Shown here piece after piece: positions 57,158 through 64,000 of a stretch of DNA of 64,000 nucleotides. How positions within the stretch are numbered: position 1 is the stretch's first letter; each line of letters opens with the position of its first letter. The notes under the pieces are model-generated. The model was given only the letters and a program-made list of their open reading frames with translations, did not search any database and was not told the DNA's origin. The DNA is taken from positions 930,001 to 994,000 of the forward strand of contig CP107049.1 in assembly GCA_025736915.1 (NCBI GenBank), read 5' to 3'. This stretch comes from Acinetobacter nosocomialis. GTDB lineage: Bacteria > Pseudomonadota > Gammaproteobacteria > Pseudomonadales > Moraxellaceae. Made by a program: the position numbers and the translations under genes.

Positions 57158-57186
57158 AAAAAGGCCTCAAAATTGAGGCCTTTTTT
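57158..57186 (-). terminator. Terminator after the GFA-family gene
   Basis: AAAAAGGCCTCAA / TTGAGGCCTTTTT inverted repeat at 57158-57185 with AA loop. The A-run acts as U-tract on the minus strand for the gene ending at 57200. Confidence 0.85.
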
Positions 57187-57199
57187 ATAATTAAAATTA

Positions 57200-57607
57200 T
57201 TATAGGTTAAATAACGCAGCGACCTGTGCCTCAGTCAATTTCTTCGTATCATTTTGAAAAGTATAAAAATCGGGTTTTGAATCAATAAAAATTTCCATAT
57301 CCAAATTCAAGTCTTCTACTGGCTCATTTAAAGAAAATACATTGATATTACAGTAGCTTTGATCTTTCGTTCTCCAAAAAATTATCGTTCCACAAGCATT
57401 ACAAAAGCCTCGTTCTCCCCAGTCAGAAGAGTTAAATACACTAAGATGCTTTTGCTGAATAAACTTTAAACTGCCTTTGACCACATCAACTGTCATATTG
57501 ACACCACTAGTTTGTCTACGACACATCGAACAATGGCAAGCATGTACATCATGATTTTTTAATTCAACTTCAAAAGTTGTTTTACCGCATAAACACTGAC
57601 CGTTCAT
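57200..57607 (-). CDS. GFA family protein (glutathione-dependent formaldehyde-activating-like)
   Basis: A 135-residue zinc protein of the GFA/CENP-V fold. Zinc ligands are visible: QCLCG (C-x-C) at the start, CHCSMCRRQTSG and GFCNACGTIIFWR. Family members bind zinc; activity on S-hydroxymethylglutathione is proven only for some. I chose ATG 57607 because GTGGAA is 8 bases upstream and the first motif follows immediately; the in-frame ATG at 57667 adds 20 AT-encoded residues with no motif. Monocistronic. Confidence 0.9.
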   Translation of the reverse strand: MNGQCLCGKTTFEVELKNHDVHACHCSMCRRQTSGVNMTVDVVKGSLKFIQQKHLSVFNSSDWGERGFCNACGTIIFWRTKDQSYCNINVFSLNEPVEDLNLDMEIFIDSKPDFYTFQNDTKKLTEAQVAALFNL

Positions 57608-57793
57608 TATTATTTTCCACAAGAAGTTTATATTTTTAGGGTTATAAAATATTCTACTCAACCACATTTTACAAGTTTATAAACTATAAAATAGCCATAT
57701 TTCTTGTACTTGCCAACTTGACAATATGCATTTTAACGCCTAATTTAACATCAAGTTCCATTTTAGAACCTTAATTACTGAAGGACTCAAAAA

Positions 57794-58231
57794 ATGAAAA
57801 ATCCTATGGAAATGACAGGCCTCGAATTTTTACAAGCCATGATTGAAGGTCACATACCACCTGCCAGTATAAGCAAAACTATTCCAATGCAACCTACTGA
57901 AATTTCTGAAGGATGTGTAACTTTCAAAGCACAAGCAGATCATAATCACTTAAACCCATTAGGTGGCGTACATGGTGGTTTTGCAGCAACAGTTCTAGAC
58001 TCGGTGACTGGTTGTGCTGTCCATACGATGTTACCTGCTGGCGTGGGTTATGGCACCATCGACCTTAATGTAAAAATGTGCCGCCCTATTCCTCAAAATC
58101 AGGCTTTAATTGCCACTGGTAAAGTCATTAATTTAAGTAAAAACTTAGGTATTTCCGAAGGTAAAATTATTGATGAAGAAGGTAAACTTTATGCGTATGC
58201 AACAGCAACCTGCATGATCATTCGACCATAA
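57794..58231 (+). CDS. PaaI family thioesterase (hotdog fold)
   Basis: A 145-residue hotdog thioesterase of the PaaI/YdiI kind. The motif NPLGGVHGGFAATVLDSVTG (residues 55-75) with the catalytic Asp and GG-x-H is typical, followed by GTIDLNVKMCRPI and GKVINLSKNLGISEGKI. It should hydrolyse an acyl-CoA in the cytosol; the acyl group is unknown. AAGGA is 8 bases before the ATG. It ends at a hairpin shared with the convergent gene. Confidence 0.9.
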   Translation: MKNPMEMTGLEFLQAMIEGHIPPASISKTIPMQPTEISEGCVTFKAQADHNHLNPLGGVHGGFAATVLDSVTGCAVHTMLPAGVGYGTIDLNVKMCRPIPQNQALIATGKVINLSKNLGISEGKIIDEEGKLYAYATATCMIIRP

Positions 58232-58236
58232 AAACT

Positions 58237-58264
58237 AAGGCAGCTTTAAATTGCTGCCTTTTTT
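58237..58264. terminator. Terminator after the thioesterase gene
   Basis: AAGGCAGC (58237-58244) pairs with GCTGCCTT (58253-58260) around an 8-base loop, then TTTT. It overlaps the last codons of the convergent hypothetical gene. Confidence 0.8.
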
Positions 58265-58674
58265 ATTAAGTCAGGAAGATCTGGACGGTCACAAGTTTGT
58301 GCAACCACATAAGGTGCCCAAATATTCTTAAGTTGAAGCTCTATCACTTTATGACACTGAGTAGACCAAGCTAAAACTTTATTTTTACCTAGTAATAATT
58401 CGCCTTCGAGCTGGAAAATATAGAGGGGTTTAGATTGATCTAATATGTTGGAAGACTTTAAAACTTTCAGTGAAGTATGCACATCCCATTTTGAACTAAA
58501 CCAGAGTTGTAATAAGTCACCTAAGTACAAGTCCTGCTTTTTAAATGGAAAAGCATTGATCCATGCATCTTCTACAAGTGTGTAATAAGATTCTGGTTGA
58601 TTTAAAATATTGAGATAATTACGTTGATAAAAATCAACATTAGAAAAAATAGAAGCAACAGTAAGTGTTTTCAT
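58246..58674 (-). CDS. Conserved hypothetical protein (142 aa)
   Basis: Unrecognised. Soluble-looking, mixed alpha/beta, no signal peptide: TLTVASIFSNVDFYQRNYLNIL near the start, LYLGDLLQLWFSSKWDVHTSLKVL in the middle, ending with CDRPDLPDLIKKAA. I chose ATG 58674 because GGAG lies 6 bases upstream. The longer in-frame start at 58725 would put a stable GAAA-loop hairpin (58729-58746) right at the ribosome site. Its end overlaps the terminator hairpin of the thioesterase gene. Confidence 0.72.
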   Translation of the reverse strand: MKTLTVASIFSNVDFYQRNYLNILNQPESYYTLVEDAWINAFPFKKQDLYLGDLLQLWFSSKWDVHTSLKVLKSSNILDQSKPLYIFQLEGELLLGKNKVLAWSTQCHKVIELQLKNIWAPYVVAQTCDRPDLPDLIKKAAI

Positions 58675-58728
58675 ACTTATCTCCGATTTAGCCATTTTAG
58701 TGCTGGCAAGTTGGTTTAAATCCACACT

Positions 58729-58746
58729 GTTTGGATTTCTCCAAAC
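58729..58746 (-). other. GNRA-type hairpin upstream of the hypothetical gene
   Basis: On the minus strand GTTTGGA-GAAA-TCCAAAC is a perfect 7-bp stem with a GAAA tetraloop, 55 bases upstream of ATG 58674. It is in the leader if the transcript starts above it. No U-tract follows. Role unknown. Confidence 0.4.
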
Positions 58747-58870
58747 GCTTGTTCTTTTTTGAATCTAGCAATTCAGTTTTTAAAGTGCAAGTAATTTATG
58801 AGTTTGCCACCCAACCTGATCAAATAAAAAGCATACAACACAAAAATGAATGAAACATGACGATTTCCAC

Positions 58871-58898
58871 TTGACCCGTATCAAAATCTCCTTATAAT
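58871..58898 (+). promoter_or_regulatory. tRNA-Asn promoter
   Basis: TTGACC (58871-58876) and TATAAT (58893-58898) are 16 bases apart, 11 bases before the tRNA. This is near consensus, as expected for a strongly expressed tRNA gene. Confidence 0.8.
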
Positions 58899-58909
58899 CG
58901 CATGCAGAT

Positions 58910-58985
58910 TCTCCCATAGCTCAGTCGGTAGAGCGACGGACTGTTAATCCGCAGGTCCCTGGTTCGAGCCCAGGTGGGAGAGCCA
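58910..58985 (+). tRNA. tRNA-Asn (anticodon GTT)
   Basis: 76 bases including an encoded CCA. Acceptor arm TCTCCCA pairs with TGGGAGA; the discriminator is G. The anticodon GTT is at 58943-58945. The T-arm GGTTCGAGCC is standard. The promoter lies directly upstream and a terminator directly downstream, so it is a single-tRNA unit. No integrated element is attached to its 3' end. Confidence 0.97.
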
Positions 58986-58992
58986 AATACTA

Positions 58993-59025
58993 AAAAGCCC
59001 GCAGCATTAAAGCGGGCTTTTTTTT
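58993..59025 (+). terminator. Terminator after tRNA-Asn
   Basis: AAAAGCCCGC (58993-59002) pairs with GCGGGCTTTT (59012-59021) around a 9-base loop and runs into eight T residues. Confidence 0.9.
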
Positions 59026-59150
59026 GCCATAAATTTATCAATAACTACAAAAAATCCCCTATCTATTGATAGAGGATTTAATTTTTTCTTAGAGCATTTG
59101 TTAGGTTTAACGATACAACTTAACTCTAAACAACATATTTTCTTCTTAAA

Positions 59151-59912
59151 TCATTCTTCTACTTCAACCACTTTTAAAGGATTAAAAGACTGCGTTGTTG
59201 GCATCATTTCTATACGGTTAATATTAATATGGGCTGGTTGTGATGCAATCCACGCGACCGTATTTGCAATGTCTTCAGGCAAAATTGGATTTTTCTTATC
59301 ATAGAGACTACTCACTTTCTCTTGATCCCCTTTAAAACGCACAAGAGAAAACTCAGTTCCCCCACACAGCCCTGGTTCAACGTTAGTTACGCGCACACCA
59401 GTACCAGCTAAATCAGCACGAAGATTTAGACTAAACTGCTCTACAAAAGCCTTTGTTGCACCGTAAACATTACCACCAGGATATGGATATGTACCTGCAA
59501 TTGAACCCATATTAATGATTAAGCCTGATTTCTTCTTTACCATGCTTGGCAAAATTAGTCGGGTAACAGTAACAAGCCCCTTAACATTGGTATCAATCAT
59601 CGTGTACCAATCATCTAATTCAGCCTTGTCTGCCGATTCTAGGCCTAATGCCAAACCTGCATTATTTACGAGCAAATCAATTTGATCGATTTGAAATTCA
59701 TTTGGTAATTCTTTGAATATCTTATTTATATTTTCTGCTGTATCCGTCATATCAAATACTAATGGGTAGAATTTTTCACCAAGTTCTTGTTTTAGTTCTT
59801 CTAGTTTTTCTGCCCGTCTTCCACAACCAATAACTTTATAGCCTAACTCAATCAGCTTTTTTGAAATGCTATAACCAAAGCCCGCAGAGGCGCCTGTAAC
59901 TAATGCTAACAT
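59151..59912 (-). CDS. SDR family oxidoreductase (YdfG-like)
   Basis: A 253-residue short-chain dehydrogenase. Cofactor motif TGASAGFG at residues 6-13 with Arg residues nearby (GCGRRAEKLEEL) suggesting NADP, then NNAGLALG, catalytic Ser in INMGSIAG, and Tyr-Lys in YGATKAF. It resembles YdfG (3-hydroxy acid/serine dehydrogenase) in the end part VEPGLCGGTEFSLVRFKGD. I chose ATG 59912 because AAGGA lies 7 bases upstream; an ATG eight codons earlier lacks a site. Monocistronic; the 249-base gap upstream holds the miaE terminator and AT-rich sequence. Confidence 0.88.
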   Translation of the reverse strand: MLALVTGASAGFGYSISKKLIELGYKVIGCGRRAEKLEELKQELGEKFYPLVFDMTDTAENINKIFKELPNEFQIDQIDLLVNNAGLALGLESADKAELDDWYTMIDTNVKGLVTVTRLILPSMVKKKSGLIINMGSIAGTYPYPGGNVYGATKAFVEQFSLNLRADLAGTGVRVTNVEPGLCGGTEFSLVRFKGDQEKVSSLYDKKNPILPEDIANTVAWIASQPAHININRIEMMPTTQSFNPLKVVEVEE

Positions 59913-60136
59913 TCTTATATCCTTAGAAATGATCAACTATTTCAGTTGAACTCATGATGAACATATCAGCCTTTATATTTACACAATATTTATTATTAGC
60001 CTAAAAAAATAAAAGTTTTTTTAAAAATTTTAAGAGAAATTAAAATCTATAAAAAATATATTTATTAAATAATTATATGCATTTAAAAACTAAAAGCAGA
60101 ATATGTCTATAGCCAAAAAGATAACGCTCACCTAAT

Positions 60137-60168
60137 AAAAAAGTTTACCTTTCACGGTAAACTTTTTT
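60137..60168 (-). terminator. Terminator of the rnc-to-miaE run
   Basis: AAAAAAGTTTACC (60137-60149) pairs with GGTAAACTTTTTT (60156-60168) around a 6-base loop; the A-run gives the U-tract on the minus strand, 18 bases after miaE. Confidence 0.9.
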
Positions 60169-60185
60169 AACTGAAGCATTCAAAA

Positions 60186-60830
60186 CTATGCAGGAACACC
60201 ACTATGAAACCGGAAAGTATCATCCGGAGTCAAAATCAGATTTTTTTCAACTTCACGGATGTGTTCAATACGCTGCTGAATATCCTCTTCAGGATCTTTC
60301 ATTTTTGCAGTTTTTGCGACATCAAGCGCTAGTGCCAAATAGTCTTCAAAATGACGAGATTCAGACTTAAGCAGGTAACGATAATAGCGTCCCAGTTCGT
60401 CATCTACACGCGGAGCAAGTGCATAAAAACGTTCGCATGAACGTGCTTCTACAAAAGCTCCTATAACTAGTACGTCAATTAAAGCTTCTGGCTCATATGT
60501 GCGTATCTCTTTTCGTAAACCACCTGCATAGCGGCCTGCACTTAAACCTTTCCACTCTTGCCCACGTTTGGTCATAAATTCGAGGACTTGTTCATAATGA
60601 AGCATTTCTTCACGTACAAGTTGAGCAAGTTTAACTTGTAGATCTGTAAAAAAACTATAGCGGAACATTAAGTTCATTGCTGTACCAGCTGCTTTTTTCT
60701 CGCAATTGGCATGATCTTGCATCAAGATATCTAAATTATTAACGGCCTCATCTAACCATTCATTCGGAGTTTGACACCCCAAAAATACTAACACTGGCTG
60801 CATTAATTCATCGTAATTGATACTCGACAT
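60186..60830 (-). CDS. miaE: tRNA-(ms2io6A37) hydroxylase
   Basis: A 214-residue non-haem diiron monooxygenase that hydroxylates the isopentenyl group of ms2i6A at tRNA position 37. The ferritin-like four-helix core has REEMLHYEQVLEFM and SESRHFEDYLALAL as the two ExxH iron motifs, with further Glu in NCEKKAAG and FVEARSCERF. It is last in the minus-strand run, 6 bases after pdxJ, and the gene boundary is tight enough for coupling. Confidence 0.93.
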   Translation of the reverse strand: MSSINYDELMQPVLVFLGCQTPNEWLDEAVNNLDILMQDHANCEKKAAGTAMNLMFRYSFFTDLQVKLAQLVREEMLHYEQVLEFMTKRGQEWKGLSAGRYAGGLRKEIRTYEPEALIDVLVIGAFVEARSCERFYALAPRVDDELGRYYRYLLKSESRHFEDYLALALDVAKTAKMKDPEEDIQQRIEHIREVEKNLILTPDDTFRFHSGVPA

Positions 60831-60836
60831 TACTAA

Positions 60837-61562
60837 TTATCCTGCTGCCTGAATCGCTGTTTTCATATCTTTAACAGCTTGTGCCAGACCTACAAAAACA
60901 CTATCTGCAATAATTGAATGACCAATGTTTAATTCATGAATTTGGGGAATTGCTGCAATTGGTGCAATATTTTTTAGGTTAAGTCCATGACCTGCATTTA
61001 CAACTAAACCTTTTGCCGCTGCGTACTCAACACCTTTTACAATACGAGCAAGTTCTTCTTGCTGTTCTTGTTCTGTTGTCGCATCAGCATATGCGCCTGT
61101 ATGCAGCTCAATAGTAGGTGCTCCACATGCCACTGCAGCATCAATTTGAGCAAAATCCGCATCAATAAATAATGATACGTCACATCCGAGAGCAGCTAAG
61201 GCCTGAGTTGCAGCCTTAACTTTTTCAAAGTTAGTGACTACATCTAAGCCGCCTTCAGTTGTTACTTCTTGGCGTTTTTCAGGAACGAAGCATACATGTT
61301 GTGGCTGAATTTCTTTTGCAAACTCGACCATTTCATCAGTAACAGCCAACTCCAGATTCATACGTGTTTTTAACAATGGACGCATGCGGCGTACGTCATC
61401 ATCTTGAATATGGCGACGGTCTTCACGCAAATGCAAAGTGATACCCTCTGCACCAGCTTGTTCACAAATAAGAGCAGCTTCTACAGGGTCTGGGTAAGTA
61501 GTACCGCGCGCCTGTCTTAAAGTAGCAACATGGTCTATGTTTACACCAAGCAATGCAGCCAT
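60837..61562 (-). CDS. pdxJ: Pyridoxine 5'-phosphate synthase
   Basis: A 241-residue TIM-barrel enzyme forming pyridoxine 5'-phosphate from 1-deoxyxylulose 5-phosphate and amino-acetone phosphate. It opens [27 protein letters not shown] and has [44 protein letters not shown] and [13 protein letters not shown]. It follows recO by 13 bases, as in E. coli and Pseudomonas. Confidence 0.97.
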   Translation of the reverse strand: MAALLGVNIDHVATLRQARGTTYPDPVEAALICEQAGAEGITLHLREDRRHIQDDDVRRMRPLLKTRMNLELAVTDEMVEFAKEIQPQHVCFVPEKRQEVTTEGGLDVVTNFEKVKAATQALAALGCDVSLFIDADFAQIDAAVACGAPTIELHTGAYADATTEQEQQEELARIVKGVEYAAAKGLVVNAGHGLNLKNIAPIAAIPQIHELNIGHSIIADSVFVGLAQAVKDMKTAIQAAG

Positions 61563-61575
61563 AAATAAATCCTAA

Positions 61576-62289
61576 TTACGATTGAGTTTGAGTATTTTGA
61601 ATCCACAATTGTCGACTTTTTAGGGGACGGTCACCTAAAAGCGATGTAATCATTTGACGGTATAGTTTACCTAATAATTGCAATTGTTCGTGAGAAAAAT
61701 CCTGCCCTTGCTCATAGTCCAGCATAGATAAAATTGCTTTTCCCGACAAAGATGAACGGCCTGCCTGAACCACTGGAGCAAAACCTTCAGTCACTTGAAA
61801 CTGATAAAACTGATGAGGCAAAATTTCTTTTTGTGCGCTATCAACTGAAAAATCAATCGCATAGCCTAGCTCTGGAAGTAAGACATGTTCAAACTGGCGC
61901 AAAATCTGTCTGAGAAAGAGATCTGGATTTTCGTGAGAAGATAATTGTTGTAACTGAAGCAAAGTTAACTGATATTGTTCAAAAGTTTGTGGCATTGCCT
62001 CTTCTAATGGGCAAAGTCTTAAAACAATTTCATTTAAATAAAAACCAGCAAAAAAAGCATCACCAAAAAAGAAAACTGGCTGATTTAATATTTCCAGCTT
62101 CGTAAAATTTTTAAGTTCACTTTTACCTGTGGCTTGCAACCGAATTGGTTGATATTGAGGAGGCGGAGTCTGTCTTAAAATACCATCGACCCGCCCGTAT
62201 TCCTGAGTGAAGAGATGCACAATATGGCTTTTTTCACGATATTTACGATGATGAATCATATATCCATGTAGGACTTCATTGCGCATCAT
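61576..62289 (-). CDS. recO: DNA repair protein RecO
   Basis: A 237-residue RecFOR-pathway protein that loads RecA onto SSB-coated single-stranded DNA. The N-terminal OB fold has MRNEVLHGYMIHHRKYREKSHIVHLFTQEYGRVDGI, followed by the helical domain (LLQLQQLSSHENPDLFLRQILRQFEHVLLPELGY) and a C-terminal part. It sits between a small lipoprotein gene and pdxJ, in the classic era-recO-pdxJ order. Confidence 0.93.
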   Translation of the reverse strand: MMRNEVLHGYMIHHRKYREKSHIVHLFTQEYGRVDGILRQTPPPQYQPIRLQATGKSELKNFTKLEILNQPVFFFGDAFFAGFYLNEIVLRLCPLEEAMPQTFEQYQLTLLQLQQLSSHENPDLFLRQILRQFEHVLLPELGYAIDFSVDSAQKEILPHQFYQFQVTEGFAPVVQAGRSSLSGKAILSMLDYEQGQDFSHEQLQLLGKLYRQMITSLLGDRPLKSRQLWIQNTQTQS

Positions 62290-62298
62290 AAAAAGAAA

Positions 62299-62499
62299 CT
62301 ATTCCTTAGATTCTTTTTCTTTCTTATCGTCATCATCACCATCAGGAATTACAGCTCCCACAACAGCAGCTGTACCCTTCACTACACCTTTCGTTGTTTT
62401 ATAAGCAATACCTACTGGTACGGTTACAAGCTTATATACACAACCTTGTAACATCAATGTACACCCAACAATAGCCAATATTGATGTAATTGCTTTCAT
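62299..62499 (-). CDS. Small lipoprotein between era and recO (66 aa)
   Basis: A short exported lipoprotein: signal peptide ITSILAIVGCTLMLQGC with lipobox LQGC (Cys at about 20), then a hydrophobic/Gly-Ala middle (VPVGIAYKTTKGVVKGTAAVVGAVIP) and a very acidic/charged tail (DGDDDDKKEKESKE). It is inserted in the otherwise conserved era-recO run, 18 bases after era and 9 before recO. Residue +2 after the Cys is Val, so outer-membrane sorting is likely. Function unknown. Confidence 0.78.
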   Translation of the reverse strand: MKAITSILAIVGCTLMLQGCVYKLVTVPVGIAYKTTKGVVKGTAAVVGAVIPDGDDDDKKEKESKE

Positions 62500-62517
62500 A
62501 CCAGTATTCCCTGCTTA

Positions 62518-63546
62518 TTAGATATCACTATATCCTAAACTTTTTAAAGCACGTTCATCATCAGACCAACCACCTTTAACCTTAACCCATAAGGTAAGCA
62601 TGATCTTTTGTTCGAACATTTTTTCCATGTCTTTACGAGCATCCATACCAATCGTTTTAAGCTTGGCACCTTTTTCACCAATCACAATTGCTTTTTGGCC
62701 AGGACGATCTACAAAAATAGTTGCATCAATATAGGTACAAGCTGGCTTTAATCGACCAGTTTTCTCATTAACAGTTGCCTCTTCCGTTTTGAAAGATTCA
62801 ATTTGCACTGTTAAATCGTATGGTAGCTCTTCACCCAACTGACGCATGATTTTTTCACGGATGATTTCACTTGCCAAGAAGCGTTCAGAACGGTCCGTAA
62901 TTTGATCGAATGAATACAGCGGTGGCTGATAAGGAAGATATTTTTCAATCGTTTCACTTAAATGTTCCAAGTTTGCTCCACGAAGGGCCGAAACAGGAAC
63001 AATCTCAGCAAAATTCATAAGCTTGGTACGCTCTTGAATCAAAGGAAGAATCTCTCTTTTATCTTCAAAAGTATCAGCTTTGTTAATTACCAAAATAACT
63101 GGCATTTCAGCGTTCTTGAGTTTCTCAAGCACTAAGTCGTCATTTTGAGTCCACTTATAAGCATCGATAACAAATAAAACTAAGTTAACGTCACGTAATG
63201 CAGAATGTGCAGCACGGTTCATCATTTTATTGATCGCACGCACTTCTTTCTTATGCATTCCCGGTGTATCTACATAGACCGCTTGCATTTTTTCACGTGA
63301 ATCAATGCCAATAATTTTATGGCGTGTCGTTTGAGGTTTACGTGAAGTAATTGAGAGTTTTTGACCCAATAAATGGTTCATGAGGGTAGATTTACCCACA
63401 TTTGGACGTCCCACAATCGCCACAAATCCGCTCTTAAAATCCGAAGGAATTGTAACGCCTTTGGAACTAAAAAATTGATCAATCAGATTGTTTGGATCTT
63501 GGTTTTCATTTGAATCTGGATTGATTTGATCAGAATGCATCGACAT
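62518..63546 (-). CDS. era: GTPase Era
   Basis: A 342-residue GTPase that binds 16S rRNA and assists 30S assembly. The N-terminal G domain has GRPNVGKST (G1), TTRHKI (G2), DTPGMHK (G3) and NKAD (G4). The C-terminal KH domain (about 240-330) has [16 protein letters not shown] 35-residue acidic N-terminal extension ([19 protein letters not shown]) precedes the usual start. Located 5 bases after rnc. ATG 63546 is used; a second ATG two codons in is equally possible. Confidence 0.95.
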   Translation of the reverse strand: MSMHSDQINPDSNENQDPNNLIDQFFSSKGVTIPSDFKSGFVAIVGRPNVGKSTLMNHLLGQKLSITSRKPQTTRHKIIGIDSREKMQAVYVDTPGMHKKEVRAINKMMNRAAHSALRDVNLVLFVIDAYKWTQNDDLVLEKLKNAEMPVILVINKADTFEDKREILPLIQERTKLMNFAEIVPVSALRGANLEHLSETIEKYLPYQPPLYSFDQITDRSERFLASEIIREKIMRQLGEELPYDLTVQIESFKTEEATVNEKTGRLKPACTYIDATIFVDRPGQKAIVIGEKGAKLKTIGMDARKDMEKMFEQKIMLTLWVKVKGGWSDDERALKSLGYSDI

Positions 63547-63551
63547 GCAGG

Positions 63552-64000
63552 TTATTGCTCCAATAACTTTAAAATTTCCGCCGCTGCTGCCTGCTCGGCA
63601 AAACGACGACTTGACCCCTCACCATAAATCTTTGGTAAACCATCTACCAAACATTCGACTTTAAAGTGTTGATGAGGTGCATCACCCTGAATATCTACAA
63701 CCTCGTAAACAGGGAGAGGTTTTTTACGTGCTTGTAGATACTCTTGTAAACGTGATTTTGGATCTTTGAGTTGATCTGTTGGCTCAATATGATCTAAATA
63801 AGGTACGTACCATTTTAACACAATATCTTTGAGTAGGTTCAGATCACTACTATCAAGATAAATTGCACCAATAATCGCTTCTACCGTATCTGCTAATATT
63901 GACTCACGATGATGACCGCCAGATTTCAACTCGCCCGTGCTTAATATTAAACACCGACTAAGTTGCAAATCGGTTGCAATTTTACCTAATGCTTCTTGGC
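63552..64000 (-). CDS. rnc: Ribonuclease III (partial, 5' end outside window)
   Basis: The C-terminal approximately 150 residues of RNase III. The catalytic-domain end has [19 protein letters not shown] and the dsRNA-binding domain runs from [23 protein letters not shown] to [16 protein letters not shown]. The frame continues past the window edge (SRCLIL is preceded by [13 protein letters not shown]), so the ATG near 63968 is not the true start. The stop overlaps the leader of era, consistent with the conserved rnc-era pair. Confidence 0.95.
   Translation of the reverse strand, partial: QEALGKIATDLQLSRCLILSTGELKSGGHHRESILADTVEAIIGAIYLDSSDLNLLKDIVLKWYVPYLDHIEPTDQLKDPKSRLQEYLQARKKPLPVYEVVDIQGDAPHQHFKVECLVDGLPKIYGEGSSRRFAEQAAAAEILKLLEQ

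Noticed and set aside
58910-59150. tRNA-Asn as an attachment site for an integrated element
   Set aside because: The tRNA is followed directly by its own terminator and ordinary chromosomal genes; no integrase and no repeat of the tRNA end was seen within the window.

Overview
The window is about 64 kb of AT-rich gammaproteobacterial chromosome that reads as Acinetobacter, most likely the A. baumannii/calcoaceticus complex. The basis is the recognisable protein sequences and gene sets: two isocitrate dehydrogenases of unrelated fold flanking an RluE-type pseudouridine synthase, rnc-era-recO-pdxJ-miaE, obgE-proB, a DUF1615 lipoprotein, an HscC/J-protein pair and several lineage-type hypothetical proteins. 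Genes are dense. Convergent ends are mostly separated by perfect hairpins flanked by A- and T-tracts that serve as bidirectional terminators. I see no insertion sequence, prophage, CRISPR array, integron or rRNA. One tRNA gene, tRNA-Asn(GTT), is present with a near-consensus promoter.

Layout. 1-8 kb: hemL (truncated by the window edge) and thiE; a Mpo1-like membrane protein; a CYTH-CHAD triphosphatase-like protein; two conserved small proteins; a two-domain M16 peptidase. 8-13 kb: a PhzF-family isomerase, the cystine/cysteine carrier TcyP, and a divergent LysR/MFS pair with an operator-like site between them and a 41-codon membrane ORF coupled to the MFS gene. 13-19 kb: two tandem paralogous membrane proteins, icd, rluE-like, and monomeric icd with its promoter. 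19-26 kb: M61 peptidase, D,D-carboxypeptidase (dacC), type II NADH dehydrogenase, slyD with a perfect 19-bp palindrome in its promoter region, and photolyase.

26.1-34.1 kb is the most distinctive block: a five-gene, overlapping operon (membrane protein with a GGDEF-like remnant, an unrecognised membrane-anchored protein, a processive family 2 glycosyltransferase, a BcsB-like periplasmic protein, a DUF4434/glycosidase-like protein). It faces a two-gene operon encoding a TPR plus beta-barrel outer-membrane protein and a UDP-GlcNAc 2-epimerase. Together they have the parts of a synthase-dependent exopolysaccharide system, and the epimerase points to N-acetylmannosamine as a building unit.

34-49 kb: VIT-family metal transporter, a flavin oxidoreductase, dusB, a DUF1615 lipoprotein overlapping a HAD phosphatase, proB-obgE, two paralogous single-pass proteins built from regular beta-strand repeats, a long-type GAPDH, an EamA/RarD carrier, a lipocalin and uvrB. 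49-57 kb: a macro-domain-like protein, a PAS-PAS-GGDEF protein, a 59-codon ORF, an aminotransferase, and convergent J-like membrane protein and HscC genes. 57-64 kb: GFA-family protein, thioesterase, a hypothetical protein, tRNA-Asn, an SDR, then a compact minus-strand run miaE-pdxJ-recO-small lipoprotein-era-rnc, with rnc cut by the window edge.
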